From: an uncultured Eubacteriales bacterium
GTDB taxonomy: Bacteria; Bacillota; Clostridia; Oscillospirales; Oscillospiraceae
DNA length: 22,865 bases
Direction: 5' to 3'
NCBI GenBank assembly: GCA_902496595.1
Contig: CABVBV010000018.1
Span: 1 to 22,865, forward strand
Shown here: positions 7,310 to 14,261 of the stretch, piece by piece
Position numbering within the stretch: the stretch's first letter is position 1
How the letters are laid out: every line of letters begins with the position of its first letter
Notes under the pieces: generated by a model
Databases searched by the model: none
The model's input: only the letters and a program-made list of their open reading frames with translations
What the model was told of the DNA's origin: nothing
Position numbers and translations under genes: made by a program

Positions 7310-8827
7310 TCAACCCTGCTCTTTTTTGCTTCTGCGGCCGAGCCTTGCTTTTACTTGTGGTATTTCCATAATTGCAGAAACCAGAATTACAATTATGCCA
7401 ATCGCCATAAATAAAGTCCCAAATGATTTCAGCTTCAGGCACTCACCCAAAGAACCGTAATACATAATGGATCGCCTGTAATAGCTTTCTGTCATGCCAC
7501 TCAACAAGAAGCCCAAAAGCATAGGTGAGAGAGGATAATCGTTTTTCTCGAAGACATAACCTATAATTGCAAATGCAAACATAGCCCACAGGTCAAACTG
7601 TCTGCTGTTTATTGAATATGCTCCCGTGATGCAGAAAACAACTATCATGGGAATCAAATAACAGCGTGGTATCTGTATTATCTTTGCCAAGGGTTTTATT
7701 GAAAAGGCTTGAACTATGAACATCAAAATGTTTGCAACCAGCACGGCGACCAGTATTGAGCGAAAGAGTATGGGCTTTGTTAACACAAGTACCGGCCCGG
7801 TGATAATCCCCTGAAGAGTCAGCGCTCCCATAATTATTGCCGTTACTGTGTCGCCAGGAACACCCAATGAAAGCATCGGAATCAGCGCCCCACCAACTAC
7901 TGCGTTGTTTGCCGCCTCAGACGCAATAACCCCTTCTTCACAGCCTTTTCCAAATTTGTCCGGATCTTTTGACAACTTTTTTGCAGTGGCGTACGAGGTC
8001 ATAGAGGCAGGCCCGCCACCCAGTCCAGGTAGTATTCCAATTATTGTACCAATTACTGACGCTCCAATTAGATTTATGAGCTTTCCTTTTATCTCGCTCA
8101 GCTTTGGGGCAAAAAATATCTTTCCCTTAAACTTTGCAGGTTTGGCTTCTTCTTTGAAGTCATGTGCAACTGTAAGAACCTCCGGAAAAGCAAACAGTCC
8201 AATTATCAAAATGACCATATTGAACCCGCTGCCGAGTTCCAAGACTCCAAAAGTAAACCTCTGAGCAACGCCATCTATCGGGCTGATGCCAACAGTTGCC
8301 AACAACAAGCCAACCGACATGGAAATCAAGCCCTTGAGTAGTCGCCCGGAAGCCAGCGCACATACGAGGCTTAAAGCCAAAATCATCGTGCCGAAATACT
8401 CCCATGGCCCAAATTCAAGCGCAATATTCGACAGCGGTTCAGCAAGTAAAACCAAAAATACGCAACTGAAAATTCCTCCGAAAAAAGAAGCAAATACTCC
8501 CCAAGAAAGTGCGTCGCCGCCTCTGCCGTTTAATGTCATGGGATACCCGTCAAAAGTGGTCGCCACAGCAGCAGCCGTTCCTGGGATTTTCAGCAGCACT
8601 GCAGAAATCAGCCCTCCAGACATACCGCCGCAATATATGCCCATCAGCAGGCATATTGATGCGACCTCTTCCATAGACAAAGTCAGCGGCAACATCAATG
8701 CAACTGCAATAGGCGTATTCAGCCCAGGTATCATACCAAATATAATGCCGATTATTACACCAATCAGTATGAACATAAGGTTTTGAAAACTCAGCACCTC
8801 AGCAACCGCCTGCATAACAGCATCCAT
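7310..8827 (-). CDS. tctA: Tripartite tricarboxylate transporter, large membrane subunit TctA
   Basis: A 505-residue integral membrane protein with 10-12 hydrophobic segments, the translocating subunit of a TctABC-type secondary transporter that takes up carboxylates bound by a TctC protein. The paired glycine/proline signatures are present in both halves: GMIPGLNTPIAVALMLP early and GILPGLGGGPASMTSY in the middle, followed by SEAANNAVVGGALIPML and LGVPGDTVTA. AGGAGG lies seven bases before the ATG at 8827 and only one base before an in-frame ATG at 8833, so 8827 is preferred. Eleven bases separate it from tctB. Last gene of the operon. Confidence 0.95.
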   Translation of the reverse strand: MDAVMQAVAEVLSFQNLMFILIGVIIGIIFGMIPGLNTPIAVALMLPLTLSMEEVASICLLMGIYCGGMSGGLISAVLLKIPGTAAAVATTFDGYPMTLNGRGGDALSWGVFASFFGGIFSCVFLVLLAEPLSNIALEFGPWEYFGTMILALSLVCALASGRLLKGLISMSVGLLLATVGISPIDGVAQRFTFGVLELGSGFNMVILIIGLFAFPEVLTVAHDFKEEAKPAKFKGKIFFAPKLSEIKGKLINLIGASVIGTIIGILPGLGGGPASMTSYATAKKLSKDPDKFGKGCEEGVIASEAANNAVVGGALIPMLSLGVPGDTVTAIIMGALTLQGIITGPVLVLTKPILFRSILVAVLVANILMFIVQAFSIKPLAKIIQIPRCYLIPMIVVFCITGAYSINSRQFDLWAMFAFAIIGYVFEKNDYPLSPMLLGFLLSGMTESYYRRSIMYYGSLGECLKLKSFGTLFMAIGIIVILVSAIMEIPQVKARLGRRSKKEQG

Positions 8828-8838
8828 CAGCATACCTC

Positions 8839-9315
8839 CTATATTCCCAGAAGGCCCTCTGGCATTCTTACCATGAGCACATACGAGAAGAACCAGTATA
8901 ACAAAAGGGTTCCTCCTATCGACGCCATCCCTCTGATTGCAATGGCTTTTGCGCTCCCAATGTTTCCATATTTTTTGCTGTAACAATAGGTCACGGCAGC
9001 AAACGAGTATATAAGCGTCGATAGAATATAGCCCAAAACACTGAATAGAAGAATGTACAAAAATATGCCCAGCAGAAATATTCCGGTCGAGCCTTGAAAC
9101 AACTCAATGAACGCAAAATGTGCATGAAATTTCTTTGACTTGATTATCTGCACCAATCTCACGATCAAGAGAATGCCCAGTAGTATTATTACTGCGCGTG
9201 GGAACATTGCCGCTCCGCCGGTAGTATCCATGTTGTTTACCGGGAATGTCGCAGTAAGGGCAAACAAACCAATGGAAATCAGGCCTAATATTGTCAAGAA
9301 TACAATTTCACCCAC
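8839..9315 (-). CDS. tctB: Tripartite tricarboxylate transporter, small membrane subunit TctB
   Basis: A 158-residue protein with four hydrophobic segments (about residues 4-22, 38-58, 80-112 as two, and 130-148), the size and layout of TctB. The PVNNMDTTGGAAMFPRAV stretch after the first helix is the usual TctB region. It starts with GTG at 9315, with GGAGG eight bases upstream. It lies between tctC and tctA, as in most systems of this family. The sequence itself is weakly conserved in the family, so the call rests on size, topology and neighbours. Confidence 0.88.
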   Translation of the reverse strand: MGEIVFLTILGLISIGLFALTATFPVNNMDTTGGAAMFPRAVIILLGILLIVRLVQIIKSKKFHAHFAFIELFQGSTGIFLLGIFLYILLFSVLGYILSTLIYSFAAVTYCYSKKYGNIGSAKAIAIRGMASIGGTLLLYWFFSYVLMVRMPEGLLGI

Positions 9316-9351
9316 ACGACCAGCCTCCGCATTCGTGAACTTGGAAATGTG

Positions 9352-10356
9352 TCAGCCTATTACAACTGACGCGTAATTTGCATACGACTCGTTTATCTCA
9401 GGAAGCATTTCCATATACTCATCATATCCGATGAAGCATGGGAAATTATTGGTTGCGCTCAAGGAATCAAACGCTTCCTGATCCTCAGTCGCCAGTCTAA
9501 AGGCCTCTTCAATGACTTCACAAACCTCATCCGGGGTTCCGGCCGGCGCCCAAATCGCAAACATCTGCCTCAAGAACTCCAAGTCGACAAAACCCATTTC
9601 CTTAAATGTCGGCACATCAGGAAGCGAGTCAAGCCTTTCTTCTGCAATAATGCCCAGGCACCTGAACTGCCCGCCCTGAAGGTATTGTGTGACATTTCCA
9701 ATTGAGTCAAAATATGCATCCACTCTGCCGCCCATCAACTCTGAAGCCTTGGCTGTTGTCTCCATATCGACTATATTTACATCAATTCCTTTTTGTGACT
9801 CCAGAGCAAGAGCTGAGAAAACAGGCAGAGTGCCGCTAACGGCGCCCACCCTCAATTCTCCCGGCTGTTCTTTTGCAGCATTCACAAAATCGTCCAGAGT
9901 TTCATACGGAGAATCGTTATTGACCACGATGCATTGATACGTCTCGGCAAATACACATATCGGTCGGAAATCCTCATATGTGAAAGGGCACGTTCCTAGC
10001 GCATATTGCAATGCATATCCCGGGGGTGCAACAAGTAAAGTATAGCCATCTGGATCCGCAATTTTTACTTCATTCCCTCCGACAGTACCCGCCGAGCCAG
10101 GTATGTTCACAACTTCAATCGGGTAGTCCAGATACTTATTCGCAACTTCTACAGTCAATCTTGCCGGCACATCATTTACTCCTCCGGCATCATATGGCAC
10201 TACCAGCTCAATCTTTTTGGTGGGATAATCAGTTTTTTCGGTCTGCTGTTCATCACCGGCAGCTGTGTCGGTAGGTTCGACTATGTCTGTTGTCCCGCAA
10301 GCTGCAAATGCAAAACACATTGCCGCACATAAAAGAATAGACAGCGCTCTTTTCAT
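9352..10356 (-). CDS. tctC: Tripartite tricarboxylate transporter, substrate-binding lipoprotein TctC
   Basis: A 334-residue solute-binding protein of the TctC/Bug family. Residues 1-20 are a lipoprotein signal ending in AFAAC, with Cys20 the expected lipidation site, so it is anchored on the outer face of the membrane as in Gram-positive bacteria. The mature part begins with an acidic linker, then YPTKKIELVVPYDAGGVNDVPAR, the family's first strand and ligand loop, and has NIPGSAGTVGGNEV and DGYTLL blocks. ATG 10356 is preceded by GGGAG. It lies 29 bases after the lactonase gene and 36 before tctB. The ligand is unknown; the lactonase next door hints at a sugar acid (inference). Confidence 0.95.
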   Translation of the reverse strand: MKRALSILLCAAMCFAFAACGTTDIVEPTDTAAGDEQQTEKTDYPTKKIELVVPYDAGGVNDVPARLTVEVANKYLDYPIEVVNIPGSAGTVGGNEVKIADPDGYTLLVAPPGYALQYALGTCPFTYEDFRPICVFAETYQCIVVNNDSPYETLDDFVNAAKEQPGELRVGAVSGTLPVFSALALESQKGIDVNIVDMETTAKASELMGGRVDAYFDSIGNVTQYLQGGQFRCLGIIAEERLDSLPDVPTFKEMGFVDLEFLRQMFAIWAPAGTPDEVCEVIEEAFRLATEDQEAFDSLSATNNFPCFIGYDEYMEMLPEINESYANYASVVIG

Positions 10357-10385
10357 TGATATCTCCCTTTCATAATGTATTCTAA

Positions 10386-11447
10386 TCACAAAAATGATTT
10401 AAACGGAATATTGGGTTCATTCTCCATTGCATCTCTGAATCCGCGTGGATACATATATCTCCTCTTGTCCTTGTCGTTCGGATAAACGAACTTTCCTCCA
10501 ACCTGCCATATGAACAAATTGAACTGATAATCAAGCCTGTCTTTCTTAAAATTATAAAGTAATTCTATTTCATCCGGTGAAGCCAAGAAATTGCACCAAA
10601 TATCGTAATGCACTGGAATTATCACTTTGCATCGCAGGTTTTCTGCAAAGCGCAAAACATCTGACGAGGTCATTTTGTCAGATACTCCGGGAGGATTTTC
10701 CGCAAATGGAGCAATTGCCACATCTATCTGGTGCTGCTTTCCATGCCTTAAGCTGTAATTTGAGAAATGTGAATCCCCGCTGTGATAGAATGATCCACCC
10801 GGAGTTTTGATCAGATAGTTCACTGACCTTTCGTCCATGTCCGGAATTACCCCTACAATACTGCCTTCAGGCGGAGCAGTCACCAACGCCGTCTTATCAA
10901 AGGAATCAAGAACTATGATTTCCATATCTCCCACAACGATTCTGTCGCCCGGCTTCACTGTAACAAGACGTGTTTCCGGCACTCCCCAATTTCTCCATTT
11001 GTCTGTGGCAAATCTGGGGCCGATAAATTTAACGCCAGGGAGCCTTTCCAGAGCAGCAGCCGTATAGATGTCCATATGATCATTGTGGTCGTGCGTCGCC
11101 AAGAGAGCGTCGAGCTTAGTAATTTTAAACGGATCCAAAAGGAAAGGGATGTTTCGCGGGTTGGGCATAAGGTCATACCCGCCAGCAATCCTGTTGAGCT
11201 GAAAGTCCTTTCCTTGCCCGTATTCTGAACATTTGTGGGTTGACTTGCCACGGCCGGAAAACAAATCCACAGCTATATTTGTGTTTCCCTCAGATTTTAG
11301 CCATATTCCTGTGCACCCAAGCCACCAAGCAGCAAATGTCGACGGTTCAACTACATGGCTTTCAATGTCTTCCAGCAGCCAATTCCCCCATTCAGGAAAC
11401 ATTTCATGCAGCCATTCCTCGCGAGTTATTTCAAATATCTTCCTCAT
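10386..11447 (-). CDS. UlaG-like metal-dependent lactonase (L-ascorbate-6-phosphate lactonase family)
   Basis: A 353-residue metallo-beta-lactamase-fold hydrolase that resembles UlaG from end to end. UlaG (354 residues in E. coli, as I recall it) opens the lactone ring of L-ascorbate 6-phosphate. Seen here: FPEWGNWL near 17-24, WWLGCTGIWLKSEG (41-54), the metal motif THDHNDH (118-124), TPGGSFYHSGDSHFSNY, GENPxGxxDKMTS in the form AENPPGVSDKMTS, FIWQVGGKF, and the C-terminus PFKSFL. The ATG at 11447 aligns with the usual UlaG start; its ribosome site is weak, but the gene begins inside the end of the propeller gene (17-bp overlap), so coupling is likely. No ascorbate PTS or other ula genes are in view, so the natural substrate may be a different lactone. 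Confidence 0.9.
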   Translation of the reverse strand: MRKIFEITREEWLHEMFPEWGNWLLEDIESHVVEPSTFAAWWLGCTGIWLKSEGNTNIAVDLFSGRGKSTHKCSEYGQGKDFQLNRIAGGYDLMPNPRNIPFLLDPFKITKLDALLATHDHNDHMDIYTAAALERLPGVKFIGPRFATDKWRNWGVPETRLVTVKPGDRIVVGDMEIIVLDSFDKTALVTAPPEGSIVGVIPDMDERSVNYLIKTPGGSFYHSGDSHFSNYSLRHGKQHQIDVAIAPFAENPPGVSDKMTSSDVLRFAENLRCKVIIPVHYDIWCNFLASPDEIELLYNFKKDRLDYQFNLFIWQVGGKFVYPNDKDKRRYMYPRGFRDAMENEPNIPFKSFL

Positions 11448-12504
11448 CAGCTCTATCACCCTTTCTCTTAATGTTGTACACTTTCCCTTTGTTAACAGTA
11501 CGCCCTGCACACAAAAGCTCATAGCAGTCGGCTTTCTTGCAGACTGCAATATTCGTTGGCCCAAGTTCTGACTCTATGACCCTGGTGCTGAATTTCCAAA
11601 CTCCAGGTTCTTTTTGCAGTATTTTCAGGGCGCAATCATTACGACGATAACCGATTATTATGGACGGTATTCCAAAGAGCTCACCAGCCCAAAGGGCGTG
11701 CCCAAACCATATTTTTTCAGCGTAAACCGGCTCCCACTTTCCGCTTATCAGCTTATTTACAATCAAGCTGTCACCATGGAACCCCTCGATAGTCACAATC
11801 TCGTCCTCGCCGTCGCCATCCAGATCATATACAAACATATCAGATACTTCCCGGGATATCAGCCTGTCTATTGTCCAATTCTTGGGAGGATTTGACTCAT
11901 CTATATATATCGCATACATACCTTCAGCTCCAGAAATGAGTGCGGCTTCTTTTCCTCCCAGCACACACCTGTGATAGCCGTGGTTCTTATGAATCTCATC
12001 AATAACGTACATTGGCTCTGAACACGGTCTGTTGTTTTCATTCAGCTTTACAAAGTAGACGCTTCCTGCCTGGCTCCAATCCTCCCTGTACTGCTTTCCA
12101 CGTGTCAGTTGCGCAATTAACAAGTAACGTCCGGTTTTGTTATTGACGATATCAAACCGGTGTACATACGGAGCATCCAACACTTTATTTACTTGCCAGT
12201 CAGAACCGCGCCTGGCTGCAAAAACAATGCAGGCCTCTTTTGAGTCAAAAACGGGGAAAAATTTCTGAACCGCAAAAAATCCACTGTCATCGCTCTGAGA
12301 AACCGCCATTGTCCCTCCGGGTTCATTCCACACCTCACTTAAAGCGCCTGAATCATCCATCAAACAGCAGGAGCCGCTTCGTCCCTCCGAAGCAAATACT
12401 CCATATGTTTGATTTTCTGATAGGCTTAGATATCCAGCCGCATAAACTGCGTCGATTTCATACTCTCTAACACATTCTGGAACTGCAATATACGCCCAAC
12501 GCAA
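11431..12504 (-). CDS. FG-GAP/VCBS beta-propeller-like cytosolic protein, 5' end probably altered
   Basis: A 357-residue protein of unknown function with repeated short beta-strand blades. One calcium-binding-like FG-GAP loop, DLDGDGEDEI, occurs near residue 228, and aromatic repeat ends recur. There is no signal peptide or membrane segment, so it should be cytosolic, unlike most FG-GAP proteins. The reading frame opens only at TTG 12504, which has no ribosome site, with an in-frame stop just above (12517-12519). The natural N-terminus was probably close to REYEIDAVYAAGY (about residues 13-25); the residues before it are antisense to LacI linker codons. It is first in the operon and overlaps the lactonase start by 17 bp. 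A regulator or chaperone-like role for the pathway is possible but not supported. Confidence 0.7.
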   Translation of the reverse strand: MRWAYIAVPECVREYEIDAVYAAGYLSLSENQTYGVFASEGRSGSCCLMDDSGALSEVWNEPGGTMAVSQSDDSGFFAVQKFFPVFDSKEACIVFAARRGSDWQVNKVLDAPYVHRFDIVNNKTGRYLLIAQLTRGKQYREDWSQAGSVYFVKLNENNRPCSEPMYVIDEIHKNHGYHRCVLGGKEAALISGAEGMYAIYIDESNPPKNWTIDRLISREVSDMFVYDLDGDGEDEIVTIEGFHGDSLIVNKLISGKWEPVYAEKIWFGHALWAGELFGIPSIIIGYRRNDCALKILQKEPGVWKFSTRVIESELGPTNIAVCKKADCYELLCAGRTVNKGKVYNIKRKGDRADEEDI

Positions 12505-12545
12505 TTGCAGCAGGGCTCAGGAGCAGAAAAACAAAAACGATAGGG
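12471..12545 (+). pseudogene. Remnant of the LacI hinge/linker upstream of the truncated regulator
   Basis: Reading in the frame of the LacI gene, codons 12471-12545 translate to HILELQYTPNAIAAGLR followed by SRKTKTIG. This is the classic end of a LacI helix-turn-helix domain and hinge helix (x-L-x-Y-x-PNA-x-A-x-x-L). Just above, at 12468-12470, is an in-frame TAA, and no frame upstream encodes a helix-turn-helix. So the first 45 or so residues of the regulator are missing. Confidence 0.75.
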
Positions 12546-13379
12546 ATGCTGGTTCCGCGCCTTGCCAATTCAATTTATTCCAGGATCATCAGCGGAGTTG
12601 ATAATGCACTAAAAAATACCGGCTACAACCTGCTGATCGCCGGCACAGAAAACAATGTCCAAAAGGAAAAAGAGTTGCTTGAATCGCTACAATACAGAAT
12701 GGTAGACGCCATTCTGGTTGCATCTTCGTCAACAGACGCATCGTTTTTTTCAGAAATAAACAAGGGTATACCCATTATCCTAATTGACAGACGCATTGAG
12801 CAAGCAAAACTCGATTTAGTTGCCAGCAACGACCGTGAGGCTTCGTTTCAGATTGTAAACTATATATTTCAAATGGGTCATCGTCATGTTGCAATAATAA
12901 AAGGAGTTAACGACCTTTCAATAACGAAGGATCGACTTTCCGGATATATAGATGCGTTGAATCAAAACGGGATCGAGCTCAATTCTCAGCTTCAGCTTGA
13001 TTGCGACTTCACCTCTGAATCTGCTTATTATGCCGTTCAGCAGTTGTTGTCAAACACCCCGCGCAGTGAATGGCCAACTGCAATCTACTCCACAAACACT
13101 TCCATGACCGAAGGGGCAATGGGCGCTGTTTACAATCTGGGTCTATCAATTCCCGATGATATTTCCATAGTGTCATTTGGAGAAATGTCTCTACCGTCTT
13201 TTTTCAAGCCGCAAGTCACCTGTGTTTCCCGAAAGGCGGAGGTAATAGGTGAGACCGCAGGTAAAATTGCTCTGCGTAGGATAAGGCAATGTATAAACAA
13301 TGAGAAATACGATGTCGAGTCGTTAATTGTTTACTCTTCCATAAAATACGGAGATTCAGTCAAAAATATGAACAGCTGA
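12546..13379 (+). CDS. LacI/GalR-family regulator lacking its DNA-binding domain (5'-truncated)
   Basis: A 277-residue ligand-binding core of a LacI-type repressor with the periplasmic-binding-protein fold. It starts at MLVPRLANSIYSRI, which in intact family members is the first strand after the hinge helix. Other family marks are IPIILIDRR, the ASNDREASFQIV stretch, GHRHVAIIKG, DRLSGYIDAL and PDDISIVSFGE. The only usable ATG, at 12546, has no ribosome site, and the frame continues upstream into linker codons without a helix-turn-helix. It could not bind an operator as encoded. It is divergent to the propeller-lactonase-tct operon, whose regulator it presumably was. Codon use matches that A+T-rich operon. 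Could be a true decayed gene or an assembly join. Confidence 0.85.
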   Translation: MLVPRLANSIYSRIISGVDNALKNTGYNLLIAGTENNVQKEKELLESLQYRMVDAILVASSSTDASFFSEINKGIPIILIDRRIEQAKLDLVASNDREASFQIVNYIFQMGHRHVAIIKGVNDLSITKDRLSGYIDALNQNGIELNSQLQLDCDFTSESAYYAVQQLLSNTPRSEWPTAIYSTNTSMTEGAMGAVYNLGLSIPDDISIVSFGEMSLPSFFKPQVTCVSRKAEVIGETAGKIALRRIRQCINNEKYDVESLIVYSSIKYGDSVKNMNS

Positions 13380-13539
13380 AAATTCTGCAGATCATCCGCC
13401 GAAAGATAAAGGTTGATAAAGTTAGCACCTCCAGTCCCTGTCATATTCATTATAATGCACCCCGCTTGTCGGCAGCGTAACATACTTGCCGTCAAGCGGG
13501 GTGCGCATTTAACTTCACTAAAATGTCATTTTTCGCAGC
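13380..13539. repeat. Intergenic region with a large inverted repeat
   Basis: Between the convergent LacI remnant and the B3/B4 gene lies a perfect 12-bp inverted repeat (13457-13468 with 13493-13504), extended inward by five more pairs (13470-13474 with 13487-13491) after one mismatch. Neither side has a strong T run (GCATTTAAC on the plus side), so it is at best a weak bidirectional terminator. It marks the right edge of the A+T-rich island. A TATAAT at 13451-13456 has no -35 partner at a workable distance. Confidence 0.55.
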
Positions 13540-14247
13540 TCACAGTTCCGCCTCGAAGACCGTGTTGTTTTTGTCCAGCAGGCCTACGGCGGTCCTGGCG
13601 CCGAAGTATTTTTCCAGGCCCTCGGCCAGCTCTGCCCTTGCTGAGAGCACCCTCTCCAGGTTGAGGCTCGTGAAACCGTCTATCGGGAAGAGCAGATCGG
13701 TCGTCTCCGGAGTTATCTTGCCTATCTCGCTCTGCCGCCAAGTCCAGCGCCTCGTCCTCACCTGGCCGTCGGACACATACACCACCTCGTCCGGCTCGGG
13801 GAGCTCCGCCTCTCCGCCGCCGAAGGGGACAAAACTGTCGCCTGGCTCGGCGTGCCGTACCTCCAGCGCCCTCGAGACCGTGCCCATGTCGTGCGCGCCT
13901 ATCGGCAGCCGGTACTTCAGCGACACGGCGTTGCCGAAGTCCACCACCGGGCTGATCTCCGGAAAGCCCTTGCCCTTGGCTATCCGCGTCAGCAGCGCCT
14001 CTATCGAGCACATGAACTTGTTCGGGTTTATGCCCAGTGCCCGGAACGCCTCTCTGTACGGCACTATCTCCGGCGACTCCTTCACCTTCACTCCCTCCAG
14101 TGCCTTCTCACAGGCGGCGATGCTCTCGTGCAGCAGCTCGGACACCTCGGGTATCGCCCGAGTGTTGTCCGCTCCCTTCACCGCCACCACACCGAAGCAG
14201 GCGTCGGGCAGCAGTTCAAACACCTTCGGGGAAATCTCAAACCTCAT
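13540..14247 (-). CDS. B3/B4 tRNA-binding-domain protein
   Basis: A 235-residue stand-alone protein of the B3/B4 type, the fold that in the beta subunit of phenylalanyl-tRNA synthetase forms the editing site. Typical features are REAFRALGINPNKF (near 65), the SIEALLTRI helix, and PVVDFGNAVSLKYRLPIGAHD in the middle, where conserved polar residues would line the pocket. Its function is not established; trans-editing of mischarged tRNA is one guess. The ATG at 14247 has AAGGAG nine bases upstream; a TTG at 14271 would extend it by eight residues but lacks support. It starts 14 bases after the ATPase gene and is the last gene of that operon. Confidence 0.88.
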   Translation of the reverse strand: MRFEISPKVFELLPDACFGVVAVKGADNTRAIPEVSELLHESIAACEKALEGVKVKESPEIVPYREAFRALGINPNKFMCSIEALLTRIAKGKGFPEISPVVDFGNAVSLKYRLPIGAHDMGTVSRALEVRHAEPGDSFVPFGGGEAELPEPDEVVYVSDGQVRTRRWTWRQSEIGKITPETTDLLFPIDGFTSLNLERVLSARAELAEGLEKYFGARTAVGLLDKNNTVFEAEL

Positions 14248-14261
14248 TATTATCCTCTCCT

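Noticed and set aside
12240..12470. Plus-strand frame just upstream of LacI, considered as a source of the missing helix-turn-helix via frameshift
   Set aside because: Its translation (ending LRRFHTL) has no helix-turn-helix pattern and is the antisense of the propeller gene.
13451..13504. Inverted repeat with adjacent TATAAT considered as a promoter or attachment site
   Set aside because: No -35 box at 16-18 bp, no duplicate of the sequence at the island's other edge, and no integrase gene. Kept only as a repeat or weak terminator.
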